From positions 62,001 through 126,000 of the forward strand of contig JACPIS010000002.1 of the NCBI GenBank assembly GCA_016187925.1: a DNA stretch of 64,000 nucleotides, read 5' to 3'. Below the pieces are notes generated by a model. It was not told the origin of the DNA. It saw only the letters and a list, made by a program, of their open reading frames with translations, and did no database searches. Positions 24,337 to 33,241 of the stretch are shown here, piece by piece. The stretch is from Opitutia bacterium (GTDB taxonomy: Bacteria > Verrucomicrobiota > Verrucomicrobiia > Opitutales > Opitutaceae). The position numbers and the translations under genes were made by a program. Every line of letters begins with the position of its first letter. The stretch's first letter is position 1.

Positions 24337-24846
24337 TCAGCCGTTGAGCACCGGGGGCTCGGCGGCCGGAGCGGTCGCGACGGCGGGTTGCTCCTTCGCC
24401 TCCTTGATCGCTTTGCGCAGCGCGAGCATGGCGCGGGAGATGAAGAACAGGGCGAAGACGTGGAAGCCAACCGGCATCCAGGACTGCATCGGCACGTAGA
24501 TCAGTGCGTCGATCGTGTAGAGCACGATGCCGGTGATGAAGGCCCACACGTGGCCGCGGCCGGCGAACCAGCCCAGCCCGAAGATCGTGCCGATCGCCAC
24601 GGCGTCGATCGCGAAAGCGATGAACTTCATCTGTTGGAAGATCGCGTCGGCGACCAGCGTGAAGCCGAGGCCGATGACGAAGCTCGTTTCGCTGCCCGAG
24701 TGAATCATCACCGAGTTGACGAGCGACAGGCCGGCGATCCACCAGAACCAGCGGGCGCCGCCGATGATCTGCGGATCGGATTGGGCGAGGAGGGTGTAGT
24801 TAGGCGCGGCCGGAGCCGTCGGTTGAGTGAAGGGATTGTCGGCCAT
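24337..24846 (-). CDS. Multi-pass membrane protein, unknown function
   Basis: 169 residues. A soluble Pro/Ala-rich N-terminus (MADNPFTQPTAPAAPNYTLL) is followed by four hydrophobic helices at about residues 32-50, 54-70, 74-97 and 100-140, and an Ala/Pro-rich tail. No enzyme motif. It is a single gene upstream of the toxin-antitoxin pair. Confidence 0.7.
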   Translation of the reverse strand: MADNPFTQPTAPAAPNYTLLAQSDPQIIGGARWFWWIAGLSLVNSVMIHSGSETSFVIGLGFTLVADAIFQQMKFIAFAIDAVAIGTIFGLGWFAGRGHVWAFITGIVLYTIDALIYVPMQSWMPVGFHVFALFFISRAMLALRKAIKEAKEQPAVATAPAAEPPVLNG

Positions 24847-24966
24847 GGCGGGTTATGTGTGTGCGTTCGCCACACTGCCAAAAACTCCCGGCGTGGCGAG
24901 CCGCGAGTGACGGCCGCTGCGGTTCTCTCGCGGTCAAGGATACGAGAGGCACCGGCCGCATCGGTT

Positions 24967-25053
24967 TGTCATCCTGAGCGGAGCGAAGGATCCACGGCGG
25001 TGAGTCCATATCACGGCCGAAAGCGTGGATTCTTCACTGCGTTCAGAATGACA
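24967..25053. repeat. Inverted repeat element TGTCATCCTGAGC...GAATGACA, copy 1
   Basis: The left arm begins TGTCATCCTGAGCGGAGCGA and the right arm is CGTGGATTCTTC...CAGAATGACA. The arms are reverse complements apart from a few bases. It forms an 87-base hairpin in a 240-base intergenic space. Further copies are at 27611, 43606 and 62063. The rest of this space (24847-24966) shows nothing else. Confidence 0.85.
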
Positions 25054-25086
25054 GGGACGAAGGAGCGGGCGGTTGGGCGACGTGTC

Positions 25087-25380
25087 CTACCCGAGCCAAT
25101 AGCCCAGCAAAGCGAGCAACGCGCCGAGCCCGACGGCCAAGCGGTAGATCAACGGCAGCCGGCGCACGAGCAGGGAGGGCGGCTCGTGCGGGCCGGTCGG
25201 CTCAGCCTTGCCGGCCGCGCGCGAGAACCGGGCGGTCTGCGCCCGCAGCGCGGCGGTGCGCAGATTGCTCTGGTGAAAGCCGCGCAGCACGACGCCGAGC
25301 AGGCAAAACGACACGCCGACCGCGAGCAGGATTTCGCGGGTGGTGACTCCGATCACGACGTCGGTGTGAGTGGGCGGCAT
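25087..25380 (-). CDS. Small two-helix membrane protein
   Basis: 97 residues from the ATG at 25380 (MPPTHTDVVIGVTTREILLA). Hydrophobic helices lie at about 17-35 and 78-96, separated by a basic cytoplasmic loop. No family recognised. Its start is 8 bp after the acylase stop, so it is the downstream partner in that transcript; it could help anchor or export the enzyme, but this is only context. Confidence 0.6.
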   Translation of the reverse strand: MPPTHTDVVIGVTTREILLAVGVSFCLLGVVLRGFHQSNLRTAALRAQTARFSRAAGKAEPTGPHEPPSLLVRRLPLIYRLAVGLGALLALLGYWLG

Positions 25381-25388
25381 GGGCGGGG

Positions 25389-27587
25389 TCAGTTGCCAGG
25401 GTGATATTTCCGCTCGAGGTGCTGCTCGATGTCCTCGCGGTAGAAGAGCACGTCCTTGAACTGGCCTTGGGCGTAGCGCTCGGCCTGGTCGTTGAAATGC
25501 GGCGAAGCCGGGTCGCCGCTCTCGCCGCCGGCCAGCAGGCTCTTCGCGCGCAGCCGCGGGCCGAATTCCACGACGGCGACGAAACTGTTGCCCTTCGTGC
25601 CGTAGATTTTCCGTGTCGGCGTGGGCGTCGTCACGCCGAAGGCGGCGAGCGAGCCCCAGAGGGCGGACGTAAACCCGACGGGCAGGCTCGGCTTGGCGTC
25701 GTCGAATCCGGCGTCGACTTCGCCGCCGAGGCGCTGGAAGCGGTTGATCTCGCCCCACGGCGTCTGCCAGCGACCGAAATCCTGCTGCAGCTTGGCGACG
25801 GCGCGCGCGAGGGTTTCGAGTTTTTGCCGCGGCGTGGTTTCGAAGGCCATGCAGTCGTAGACGGACACGCCCTTTTTCTTGGCGGCGCTGGCGACCTGGT
25901 TCATCAGGTCCTGGCCCCAGAAAACCGCCAGCGAGGTCGGCACGGAGTCGACGGAGGAGCACAGGTCCCAGCCGCGCAGAACGGCGATCGGCGCGGCGAG
26001 CGAGACCTTGAGCGGGTCGCCGCCGGGCGTGTCGTCGTAGGCTTTCAGGAGCAGCGGCAACAGCGGCTCGAAGGCCGTCAGGCGGTTGTCGTAGGCGGTG
26101 GCGATCAGGCCGTCGAGCGTGAAGCCCTTGCGGTCCTCCAGCACACGCACGGCGTGGATGCCGCGGGGGTTCTCGGGGTTGACCGACATGTAGGCGGGAT
26201 AATCCTGCGGGCGCGGGCTGAAAGGACCAGCGGCGGAGAACGGCCAGTTGTTGGTGTTCTGGATCCAGCCGTTGGGCGGATTGAGCAGCGTGATGGTGTC
26301 CTTCACCGCATGCAGGCCGCGCCACTCGGTGGCGGGGTCGCTGCCGTCGACCGGGCGCGTCCAGTCGAAGCGCGGGTCGCGGACCGGCATGAAGTTGCCG
26401 TGGAAATACGCGATGTTGCCGTCGGCGTCGGCATAGACGGTGTTGTTGGAGGAGTTCGTGCGCAGCTCCATCACCTCGGCGAACTCGCGGTAACTGCGGG
26501 CCTTGGTGCGCAGGTAGGACTGCATGAGCGCCTTGATCGGCTCCGACATGAGCCGCACGCTGATCCAGCGGCCGTCGGCCGCGCGCACGATGGGGCCGTG
26601 GTGCGTGAAGTAGGCCGTGATCGTTTTCTCGGCCAGCGTGGCGCCGCTGCGGTAGGGCAGGGTGATTTTTTTGGCGATGAGCGGGCGGGTCCCGTTGCCG
26701 TAACGGTAGACAAAGCCGTCGCCGCTCGCGCTGACAGTCTCGGCGTACTCGTCGATCACGTCGCCGCCGCCGGAGGTGTGCATCCAGCCGGCGCGGTCGT
26801 TGAAGCCTTGGTAGACGAAGAACTGGCCCCACGTGACGGCGCCGTAAGCGTTCAGGCCCTGCTCGCTGACGGCGTGAACCTCGGGCCGGAAATAGAACGA
26901 CGTGTGCGGGTTGATCAGCAGCAGGGCGTGGCCGGTCGCGCTGTTGGCCGGAGCGATGGCGAAGCCGTTGGAGCCGCGCGGCTCCGCGGCGGCGGGAGAA
27001 ACGTTCTTCGCTGGTGGCGGAGCGGTGAGGGTTTTTCCGTAAAACTGCGCGAGGTCGGCGAGGTCGACCGACTCGATGTCGCCGCCGATGCTGCCCTCGG
27101 TGAAGCTCAGCGCCATCCACGGCTCGAAGTGCGTAAGGAGCTTCGGCTTCACGGTGGGGTGCGTGTGCAGGTAGTAGTTCAGGCCATCGGCGAAGGCGTC
27201 CATCAACGCGCGCAACCAGGCCGGACTCTCGGCGTATTTCGCCTGCAGGTCGGCAGGATCGATGAAGAGCTTCATGCGCAGGTCGCGGTAGAGCTCCTTT
27301 TCACCCTCGACCTCGGCGAGCCGACCCAGAGCGTTGATGTAATTCAGTTCGATGCGGTTGAAGTCGTCCTCCGCCTGCGCGTAGACGAGGCCGAACACCG
27401 CGTCGGCGTCGCTCTGGCCGTAGACGTGCGGGACGCCCCAGGTGTCGCGCAGGATGGTGACGTTGGCCGCCTGCTGCTGCCAGCGCGCGAGATCGTCGGC
27501 GCGGAGTGTCGGTGCCGCGCAGAAGAACGCGGCGGCCAACGTCAGGGTGACGGTGGATAGGTTCACGAGAAAGGAAGTGGCGCACAT
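25389..27587 (-). CDS. Penicillin acylase family (Ntn) hydrolase
   Basis: 732 residues from the ATG at 27587. A signal peptide (LSTVTLTLAAAFFCAAPTLR) precedes the small subunit region (VTILRDTWGVPHVYGQSDAD). The autocatalytic site is RGSNGFAIAP, in which the Ser after Gly becomes the N-terminal nucleophile, about 200 residues in. Later motifs (NPHTSFYFRPEVH, GFNDRAGWMHTS, TNNWPF) match the periplasmic acylase group that includes aculeacin/AHL acylases. It cleaves an amide of an acyl side chain; the substrate could be acyl-homoserine lactones, lipopeptides or beta-lactams. No quorum-sensing genes are nearby. Confidence 0.92.
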   Translation of the reverse strand: MCATSFLVNLSTVTLTLAAAFFCAAPTLRADDLARWQQQAANVTILRDTWGVPHVYGQSDADAVFGLVYAQAEDDFNRIELNYINALGRLAEVEGEKELYRDLRMKLFIDPADLQAKYAESPAWLRALMDAFADGLNYYLHTHPTVKPKLLTHFEPWMALSFTEGSIGGDIESVDLADLAQFYGKTLTAPPPAKNVSPAAAEPRGSNGFAIAPANSATGHALLLINPHTSFYFRPEVHAVSEQGLNAYGAVTWGQFFVYQGFNDRAGWMHTSGGGDVIDEYAETVSASGDGFVYRYGNGTRPLIAKKITLPYRSGATLAEKTITAYFTHHGPIVRAADGRWISVRLMSEPIKALMQSYLRTKARSYREFAEVMELRTNSSNNTVYADADGNIAYFHGNFMPVRDPRFDWTRPVDGSDPATEWRGLHAVKDTITLLNPPNGWIQNTNNWPFSAAGPFSPRPQDYPAYMSVNPENPRGIHAVRVLEDRKGFTLDGLIATAYDNRLTAFEPLLPLLLKAYDDTPGGDPLKVSLAAPIAVLRGWDLCSSVDSVPTSLAVFWGQDLMNQVASAAKKKGVSVYDCMAFETTPRQKLETLARAVAKLQQDFGRWQTPWGEINRFQRLGGEVDAGFDDAKPSLPVGFTSALWGSLAAFGVTTPTPTRKIYGTKGNSFVAVVEFGPRLRAKSLLAGGESGDPASPHFNDQAERYAQGQFKDVLFYREDIEQHLERKYHPGN

Positions 27588-27610
27588 GGCGTGGTGACAG
27601 ATACTCGTTT

Positions 27611-27689
27611 TGCCATTCTGAGCGAAGCGGAGAATCATTGAGGTCATGCGCGGGTGTGCGGATGGATCCTTCGCTGCGCTCAGGATGAC
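27611..27689. repeat. Inverted repeat element TGYCATYCTGAGC, copy 2
   Basis: TGCCATTCTGAGCGAAGCGG starts the left arm; GGATCCTTCGCTGCGCTCAG leads into the right-arm end GATGAC. It lies between the MOSC gene and the acylase start. It is the same family as 24967-25053. Confidence 0.8.
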
Positions 27690-27720
27690 GGGGGTGGAGG
27701 CGTGATCAATGATCCTTCGT

Positions 27721-28548
27721 TCAGAGCGGCGCGACCGCATCGCCGACGCGCACCGTGCCGCGCTTCGACTCGTTGATGAAGTTGACGCCGAAATAGACGG
27801 AAGACGGATCGACCGGGTCGCGGCGGAAGGTGGCAAGCGTGTGGAGAGGCTCCTTGCCGCGCTCGCCGGTCCGCTGGTCGGTGGTGGTGACGATGCAGCG
27901 GTCGCTCTTGCCGGCGGAGCGGAGCACAACGTCGCCGAGGCGCACGTGCGACCAGCCGTCCTCGGCGAAGGGTGCGCAGCCGGTGACGACGATGTTCGGG
28001 CGGAAGCGGTCCATCGGCACGGGCTCGCCGCCGCCGGCCTGGATGCGGTCGTTGAGGTCGGCGAGCGAGGCTTCACCCGCGACGAGCAGCGGCGCGCCAT
28101 CGGCGAAACTGAAGACATCGCCGGGGTGGGCGGCGGACTTGAGCACGGGCCGGGCGAATTTTTCCCCGATGCGCACGAGCCGGCATTTCCCGCCGAGGAA
28201 GCCGCTCAGCCAGGCCGCGACGTCGTCGCCGCAATCCTCGGCGAGCAGGCCTTCGCTCTTCCACACACCGACAGTGCGCAGCGGCGCGGCGGGATCGGCG
28301 GCGCGCGGCACGGCGATGCGCCCGGCGCCGTCGGCGGAGAGGATCAGCTGGTCGGTCGTCAGGGCGGTGTCCACCCGCGCCATACGCGGGAGCGCGCGCT
28401 GCGTGAGGAATTTCCCGGCCTCGTCGATGACCATGAAGCGACGGTCGCCCGCGAGCCCGAGTTCGTCGAACTCCGTCGCCGGCACTGCGCAGCCGCGGAG
28501 CGATTTCACGGGGTAGAGGTAAAGGCCGGTGACGAGAACGGATGCCAT
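27721..28548 (-). CDS. MOSC domain protein with MOSC N-terminal beta-barrel
   Basis: 275 residues. The N-terminal module is seen in VTGLYLYPVKSLRGCAVPAT and LGLAGDRRFMVIDEAGKFLT. The MOSC core has MDRFRPNIVVTGCAPFAEDG, the candidate Mo-cofactor-binding Cys in KSDRCIVTTTDQRTGERG, and a final VYFGVNF. There is no C-terminal ferredoxin domain, unlike E. coli YcbX. Such proteins bind molybdenum cofactor and reduce N-hydroxylated compounds. It stands alone. Confidence 0.9.
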   Translation of the reverse strand: MASVLVTGLYLYPVKSLRGCAVPATEFDELGLAGDRRFMVIDEAGKFLTQRALPRMARVDTALTTDQLILSADGAGRIAVPRAADPAAPLRTVGVWKSEGLLAEDCGDDVAAWLSGFLGGKCRLVRIGEKFARPVLKSAAHPGDVFSFADGAPLLVAGEASLADLNDRIQAGGGEPVPMDRFRPNIVVTGCAPFAEDGWSHVRLGDVVLRSAGKSDRCIVTTTDQRTGERGKEPLHTLATFRRDPVDPSSVYFGVNFINESKRGTVRVGDAVAPL

Positions 28549-28691
28549 GCGCGGGAGGATGGCGCTAGGAAAGCAGGAATGCGCCGCAGAACAAGCTCCC
28601 GCGATGGTGTGCCGCTCGGCCGGATATCCGGCTGTCTGACGGGCTGGATTTGGGATGGGAGCGGACGGCGAAGGGTGTTAGCTACCCTCCG

Positions 28692-29243
28692 ATGAATACG
28701 CGCATGCGCTGGTCCCAGATACTGACCGTGGTGGGTTGCGCCGCGATGCTGGTGGGCGGCATCGATCCGATGGAGGGTTCGCTGGCGGTGTTGCCGGGGA
28801 GCGGTCTGTTCGCGCTGGCGGCGTATCTCGGGCAGGCCGAGCGCCCGGTGCTGCGGGCTCGCCTCGTCATCTTTCTCCTGGTCGCCATCGGCGTGGGCGC
28901 GCTCTGGGGCATGTCCGCCTTCGGTGGGGTTGGCGGGCAATCGGGACACTCGGCGTGGTGGCTGCTGTTGGGGCTGCCCTACATGCTCGGTTGGTCGGGG
29001 AGTTTTTGGACCAAGGGCGCACCATACTGGTACACCCAGCTGGGATTGGTCATCGGGCTTTGGTACATGGTGATTTTCTATCTCGGCTCCACGCGACCGC
29101 AGCCCAAGGGGCCTGCCGTGTTTCCCGTCATCGCAGCCATCGGCGTGCTGGGTCTGCTGACCGCGGCCGGCTGTGCCTGGCGGCTGTGGCGGACCAGAGG
29201 AGCCGTGTTGGCATCGACCCCACCGCCGTCATCACCGGCCTGA
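28692..29243 (+). CDS. Multi-pass membrane protein, unknown function
   Basis: 183 residues from the ATG at 28692 (MNTRMRWSQILTVVGCAAML). Five to six hydrophobic segments are visible, with Trp-rich loops (GHSAWWLLLGLPYML, GAPYWYTQLGLVIGLWYMVI). No conserved motif recognised. It is divergent from the MOSC gene and convergent with the TIGR03067-like gene. Confidence 0.65.
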   Translation: MNTRMRWSQILTVVGCAAMLVGGIDPMEGSLAVLPGSGLFALAAYLGQAERPVLRARLVIFLLVAIGVGALWGMSAFGGVGGQSGHSAWWLLLGLPYMLGWSGSFWTKGAPYWYTQLGLVIGLWYMVIFYLGSTRPQPKGPAVFPVIAAIGVLGLLTAAGCAWRLWRTRGAVLASTPPPSSPA

Positions 29244-29249
29244 ACGCGC

Positions 29250-29612
29250 TCAGACCGGCGTGCGCGAGTAGGTGACGAGGTAAAGCTGACCGCCGGGCAA
29301 AGTCTGGAACTTGGCCGGGCGCGTGCCGGACAGGCCGTAGCAGATCATCAGCGTACCATCGATGAACTTGAAGATGCACGGGATGGTGCGGCCGGCGTTG
29401 GGGCCGGCGACACCGCGGAGCGTGAGCTGCGCCGGCGGGCCGCCCGGATCGAGTTCGAAGCTGCCGTGGTCGGCGGCGACGCCACCGAAGCGCACCGTGT
29501 ATTTGCCCGCCGTGAGTTCGACTTCGGTCTGCTGCAGCACCTCGACGGGCGCTTCCTCGCCGTCGAGCTCCGCATAGAGCGGCCGCCAGGTGCCTTCGAG
29601 AGAATGGTTCAT
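29250..29612 (-). CDS. TIGR03067-like small beta-barrel protein
   Basis: 120 residues. The opening LEGTWRPLYAELDGEEAPVE and the strand pattern (AGKYTVRFGG, GSFELDPGGPPAQLTLRG, IFKFIDGTLMICYGLSGT, RPAKF) resemble the lipocalin-like TIGR03067 family that is abundant in Planctomycetota and Verrucomicrobiota. No signal peptide is visible. Function is unknown. Confidence 0.75.
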   Translation of the reverse strand: MNHSLEGTWRPLYAELDGEEAPVEVLQQTEVELTAGKYTVRFGGVAADHGSFELDPGGPPAQLTLRGVAGPNAGRTIPCIFKFIDGTLMICYGLSGTRPAKFQTLPGGQLYLVTYSRTPV

Positions 29613-29643
29613 GCAGGAAGGGAAGGTGGAGGATTCGTTTTGG

Positions 29644-29678
29644 GGCGGACCGTGGCTCAGCGGGAGCCGAGCCCTCCA
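29644..29678. repeat. REP-like palindrome (GGCTCAGCGGGAGCC...GAGCCCTCCA)
   Basis: A 35-base element between the TIGR03067-like gene and rmuC. Its reverse complement begins TGGAGGGCTCGGCTCCCGCT; the GGAGGGC end and CCCGCTGAGCC core recur at 51485-51524. Confidence 0.6.
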
Positions 29679-29690
29679 GGATGAAAATCG

Positions 29691-30932
29691 TCAGCTGCGT
29701 TTCAGTTCGGGGGCCGTGATGGCCTTGGGTGTCTCGTCGACGAGGCGGGGCTCGGCGATCTTCTTCTCCGAACCGGCGCCGAGTTTTTCCAATTTGCGGC
29801 CGGTCACAAGCACGCGGCCTTCGACGGAGGAGACGGTGCTGTTGTAAGCGGAGACGGTCTGCGTGAGGCGCTGGCCGAGGGTGTCGAGGTTTTCCGCGAC
29901 GGCGGCGACACGTTCGTGCAATTCGAGGCCGAGCTTGCGGATCTCGTCGGCGTTCTTGGACAGGGCTTCCTGCTTCCAGCCGTAGGCGGCGGCCTTGAGC
30001 AGGGCGATGAGCGTGGCGGGCGAAGCGAGGATGACGCCGACGCTGGTGCCGCGCTCGAAGAGATCGGGTTCGTAGCGCAACGCGGCGCTGTAGAACGCCT
30101 CGCCGGGGATGAAGAGCACGACGAACTCCGGCGCGGGCTGGATGTTTTTCCAGTAGGCCTTGTTGCCGAGGGCGTCGATGTGGCCGCGGACGGCGCGCGC
30201 GTGCTCGGTGAACTTGGCCTTGCGCACGGCTTCGTCGCTGGCCTCGAGCGCCTCGAGGTAGGCCTGCATGGGGGCCTTGGCGTCGACGGCGATGGATTTG
30301 CCACCGGGCAGGCGGACGATCATGTCGGGGCGGACTTCGCCGGCGGCGGTCTGCTGGATGAAATCGACGTTCTCCACCATGCCGGCGAGCTCGACGACGC
30401 GCTGGAGCTGGAGCTCGCCCCAGCGGCCGGCGGTGGAGGTGGAGCGGAGCGAGCGGGAGAGCTTGGTGGTCTCGGACTGGAGCGAGGCGTTGGAGGTGGC
30501 GAGGCCCTTGAGCTGCTCGGTGAGCGAGCCGTAGGCCTCCTTGCGGGCGTTTTCGAGGGCGCCGATCTTCGTGTCGACCTTGTCGAGCGACTCGCGGATG
30601 GGCTTCACGAGGGACTCGCCGGCGCGCTTGAGGAACTCGTCGCTGTTGCGGCTGAGGGCGTCGGAGGCGAGGGCCTTGAAGGTGTCGGTGAACTGGCTCT
30701 GCGCTTTCTGCAACGCCTCGCGCTCGGCGGTCAGCAGCGTGTCGAGGCGGGACTTCTCGCCTTCGAGGGCCGTGAGGCGGTCGCGCAAGGCGGCGAGCTC
30801 GGCCTGCGCCTGGGTCAGCTGGTCGGTGACCGAGCGCGCCCGCTCGGCCAGGGTGGCCGAACGCGACTGGGCGATGAACCAGCCGAGGCCGAGACCGGCC
30901 GCGAGACCGACGAGCAGGAAGACGATTTCCAT
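29691..30932 (-). CDS. rmuC: DNA recombination protein RmuC
   Basis: 413 residues. One N-terminal membrane helix (IVFLLVGLAAGLGLGWFIA) is followed by a coiled coil (about 30-120). The RmuC domain (about 120-340) contains STAGRWGELQLQRVVELAGM, VRPDMIVRLPGGKSIAVDAK and FVVLFIPGEAFYSAAL. RmuC limits recombination between inverted repeats, which is notable in a region so rich in palindromes. Length is slightly shorter than E. coli RmuC (475). The ATG at 30932 is clear. Confidence 0.93.
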   Translation of the reverse strand: MEIVFLLVGLAAGLGLGWFIAQSRSATLAERARSVTDQLTQAQAELAALRDRLTALEGEKSRLDTLLTAEREALQKAQSQFTDTFKALASDALSRNSDEFLKRAGESLVKPIRESLDKVDTKIGALENARKEAYGSLTEQLKGLATSNASLQSETTKLSRSLRSTSTAGRWGELQLQRVVELAGMVENVDFIQQTAAGEVRPDMIVRLPGGKSIAVDAKAPMQAYLEALEASDEAVRKAKFTEHARAVRGHIDALGNKAYWKNIQPAPEFVVLFIPGEAFYSAALRYEPDLFERGTSVGVILASPATLIALLKAAAYGWKQEALSKNADEIRKLGLELHERVAAVAENLDTLGQRLTQTVSAYNSTVSSVEGRVLVTGRKLEKLGAGSEKKIAEPRLVDETPKAITAPELKRS

Positions 30933-30986
30933 TCGCGCGGAGTGAAACGCGCCGCCCCGGCGGTGTCGAGAGCGCCGTGGCGCGGC

Positions 30987-32252
30987 TCAGCTGCCGAACG
31001 GGCTGGAAGAATTGCTCGGTTCCTTGCCCGGCAGATAGATGCTGAACCGGGTGCCCTCGCCGAGCCGTGTCTTCACGTGCACCAGGCCGTGATGATGGCG
31101 GACGAGGCGCGTGACGATGGCGAGGCCGAGGCCGGTGCCGGTGTGCGTCTTCGTGGTGAAATACGGCTCAAAGATGCGCGAAAGCACATCGCGCGGAATG
31201 CCGGGCCCCTGGTCGAGGACGGAGAGGCCGACCAACGGCACGCTGTTGCCGAACGATTCCAAGCCGATGAACCGCTCGTCGGCCGTGTCGCGGAAACTCT
31301 CGAGCGGCAGCGGACGGTCGTAGCGCTCGGCGGTGATCCAGACGGTCTGGGGTTTTTCGGTGCTCTGGAACGCGTTGACCGTGAGGTTGAGGAGAATCTG
31401 GATGAGTTCCGTGCCGCCGATCTGGCCGGCGGTGTCGCGGTCGAGGTGTTTCACGGCAAGCTGGCCGCCGCGCAGGCTCGGGTGGTTGCGCATGAGCGTC
31501 TGCACGTCGTCGAGCACCTGGTTGACGGAGACCTCGGGGGCGTGGGAGCTGCGCTTGTTCACGAACCGCAGGTAGCGGCGCGTGATGGCCGAGCAGGTGC
31601 TGACCTGCTTGGAGAGCAGGTTCACGTCGTCGCGCACGGCCTGCAGGTCGGCGCCGTGCAGCGAGCCGACGCTGTCGAGCCGGTGGCGCAGCAGCTCGAC
31701 GTAGCCGGTGATGACGGTGAGGGGGTTGTTGATGTCGTGCAGCGCGCCGGCGTAGATCTCGGTCGTGGTGCGGGACATCTCTTCTTTGAGCGCGGTGTCG
31801 TTGAGCTGCTCGGTGAGGGCCTGGAGGCGCTCGGAGGTGGACGACACGGTCTCGGAGATGCGGCGCAGGTGCAGGGCGCGGGTGACCGCCTCGCGGATGG
31901 TGGAGAGGTCGAAGGGCTTGCTCAGGTAATCGCAGGCGCCGAGGCGCAGCGCCTGGCGGGCGGTCTCGATCGTCTCGTAGGCGGTGAGCATGATGACCTC
32001 GACGTGCGGGTCGATGGCCTTGAGGCCGCGCAGCACGTCGATGCCGGTCTTGCCGGCCATGCGGATGTCGAGGATCGCGAGCTGGATCGGGTGGCCCTTG
32101 GCAAACTCGAGGGCCTTGTCGCCGGTGTCGACTGCGTGGATGTTGAAATCCTGCTTGAAGACCATGCGCAGCGAGTGGCGCGGACCTTCCTCATCGTCGA
32201 CGATGAGCAGGGTGGGCAGCGTGGCAGTGGCGGGCGCGGTGGTGGTGGTCAT
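30987..32252 (-). CDS. Response receiver fused to a histidine kinase core
   Basis: 421 residues from the ATG at 32252 (MTTTTAPATATLPTLL). The receiver comes first: acidic pocket D19/D20, phospho-acceptor Asp at residue 62 in AILDIRMAGKTG, and conserved Lys in YLSKPFD. Then a HisKA-type helix with the likely phosphorylated His172 in GALHDINNPLTVITGYVE, and an ATPase domain with NLTVNAF (N box), DQGPGIP (G1) and TGTGLGLAIV (G2). There is no membrane helix. An N-terminal receiver with a C-terminal kinase suggests a relay component. It lies about 100 bp downstream of the nucleotidyltransferase and two other kinases. Confidence 0.92.
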   Translation of the reverse strand: MTTTTAPATATLPTLLIVDDEEGPRHSLRMVFKQDFNIHAVDTGDKALEFAKGHPIQLAILDIRMAGKTGIDVLRGLKAIDPHVEVIMLTAYETIETARQALRLGACDYLSKPFDLSTIREAVTRALHLRRISETVSSTSERLQALTEQLNDTALKEEMSRTTTEIYAGALHDINNPLTVITGYVELLRHRLDSVGSLHGADLQAVRDDVNLLSKQVSTCSAITRRYLRFVNKRSSHAPEVSVNQVLDDVQTLMRNHPSLRGGQLAVKHLDRDTAGQIGGTELIQILLNLTVNAFQSTEKPQTVWITAERYDRPLPLESFRDTADERFIGLESFGNSVPLVGLSVLDQGPGIPRDVLSRIFEPYFTTKTHTGTGLGLAIVTRLVRHHHGLVHVKTRLGEGTRFSIYLPGKEPSNSSSPFGS

Positions 32253-32351
32253 CGGAGCGAGTGTAATCCGGAAGAGCGGTGGGGGCCGCTGGGCTGGTAA
32301 AAAACGGTCAGGGCCGGGTTGAAGCAAGAGTGAACTCCGCCGGGGGCGGTT

Positions 32352-33233
32352 TCACAGGCGGGAGTGGGCGCGGACCCAGTCGAGCAAGGCGGTGGGTTCA
32401 TGGTGCGCCCAGCCGTGCGTGCCGGCCTGATGGCGGGCGAGGTCGGCGAACAGCTCCGCGAGGGCCGCGGCGGAGCGGCGGAGGTTCGCCGCGTCGGGTG
32501 CGGTGCCGATGGCGGTCTGGGCGAGGCGCCGCGGATCGAGCCAGGTTTCGGCGCGCCGGGCCTCGGGGCGCGCGGTGGCGCCGCGGGCGCGGGTCTCGGC
32601 TTCGAGCAGCAGCCAGGTTTTTTCCAACAAGACCCGGTGGATCTCGCGTTGGGCGGCGCGCAGCTCGCCGCGCTCGATCTTCTTGGTCACCCAGACGAGT
32701 GCGGCCCAGAATTCCGCGCAGAGCGCGCGGAAGCGCGGCTCGTCCAGCGGCGGCCACGGGACGGCGTGCCCGAGGCGCCGGTAGCGCGCTTCCCAGGCGG
32801 CGCCGCCCTTGATGACGCGCCAGCCGGGGCAGGCGACGATGCGCAGGTCGCGCACGCCGTGGTGCAGCGGAGGCGGCCAGAGCGACTCCGCGGCCGGAAA
32901 GCGCAGCGCGCCGAGGGCGACGCGGAGCTGCCAGTGCGGCAGCACGACAAAATCCATCTCCACCGCGCCGGGGAGAATGACGGTGAGCTTCGTGGCGCCG
33001 CCGAAGACCGGCTGGGCGGAGACCAGCCAGAGCTCGCCGATGGGCGCGAGCACGGCGGGATCGGCGTAGGCGGCGGGCCGGCGCGTGATCAGTTGGAAAT
33101 CGTAATCCGACCAGCCGTCGGCGGCGCCGCCGGGCTGCACGCGCGAGCCGATCTGCACGAGGGCGGCAATGTCGGGGCGGGATTCGGCCCACGCGGCGAC
33201 GCGGGCCACGACCTGATCGCCGGTTTCACTCAT
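32352..33233 (-). CDS. Nucleotidyltransferase-fold protein (ANT(6)-like)
   Basis: 293 residues. The nucleotidyltransferase signature G-S-x...D-x-D appears as QIGSRVQPGGAADGWSDYDF near residues 27-46. The rest (FGGATKLTVILPGAVEMDFV, then helical segments) follows the layout of streptomycin 6-adenylyltransferase-like proteins. A third acidic residue may be the Asp of EMDFV. Resistance is not implied; many chromosomal relatives have unknown substrates. It follows the kinase gene by 8 bp and is probably in the same transcript. Confidence 0.75.
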   Translation of the reverse strand: MSETGDQVVARVAAWAESRPDIAALVQIGSRVQPGGAADGWSDYDFQLITRRPAAYADPAVLAPIGELWLVSAQPVFGGATKLTVILPGAVEMDFVVLPHWQLRVALGALRFPAAESLWPPPLHHGVRDLRIVACPGWRVIKGGAAWEARYRRLGHAVPWPPLDEPRFRALCAEFWAALVWVTKKIERGELRAAQREIHRVLLEKTWLLLEAETRARGATARPEARRAETWLDPRRLAQTAIGTAPDAANLRRSAAALAELFADLARHQAGTHGWAHHEPTALLDWVRAHSRL

Positions 33234-33241
33234 GGCGCGGT

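Noticed and set aside
32352-33233. Nucleotidyltransferase as an aminoglycoside resistance gene
   Set aside because: Only the general fold signature is visible and the gene sits in a signalling unit; a resistance claim would need close identity to known ANT(6) enzymes.
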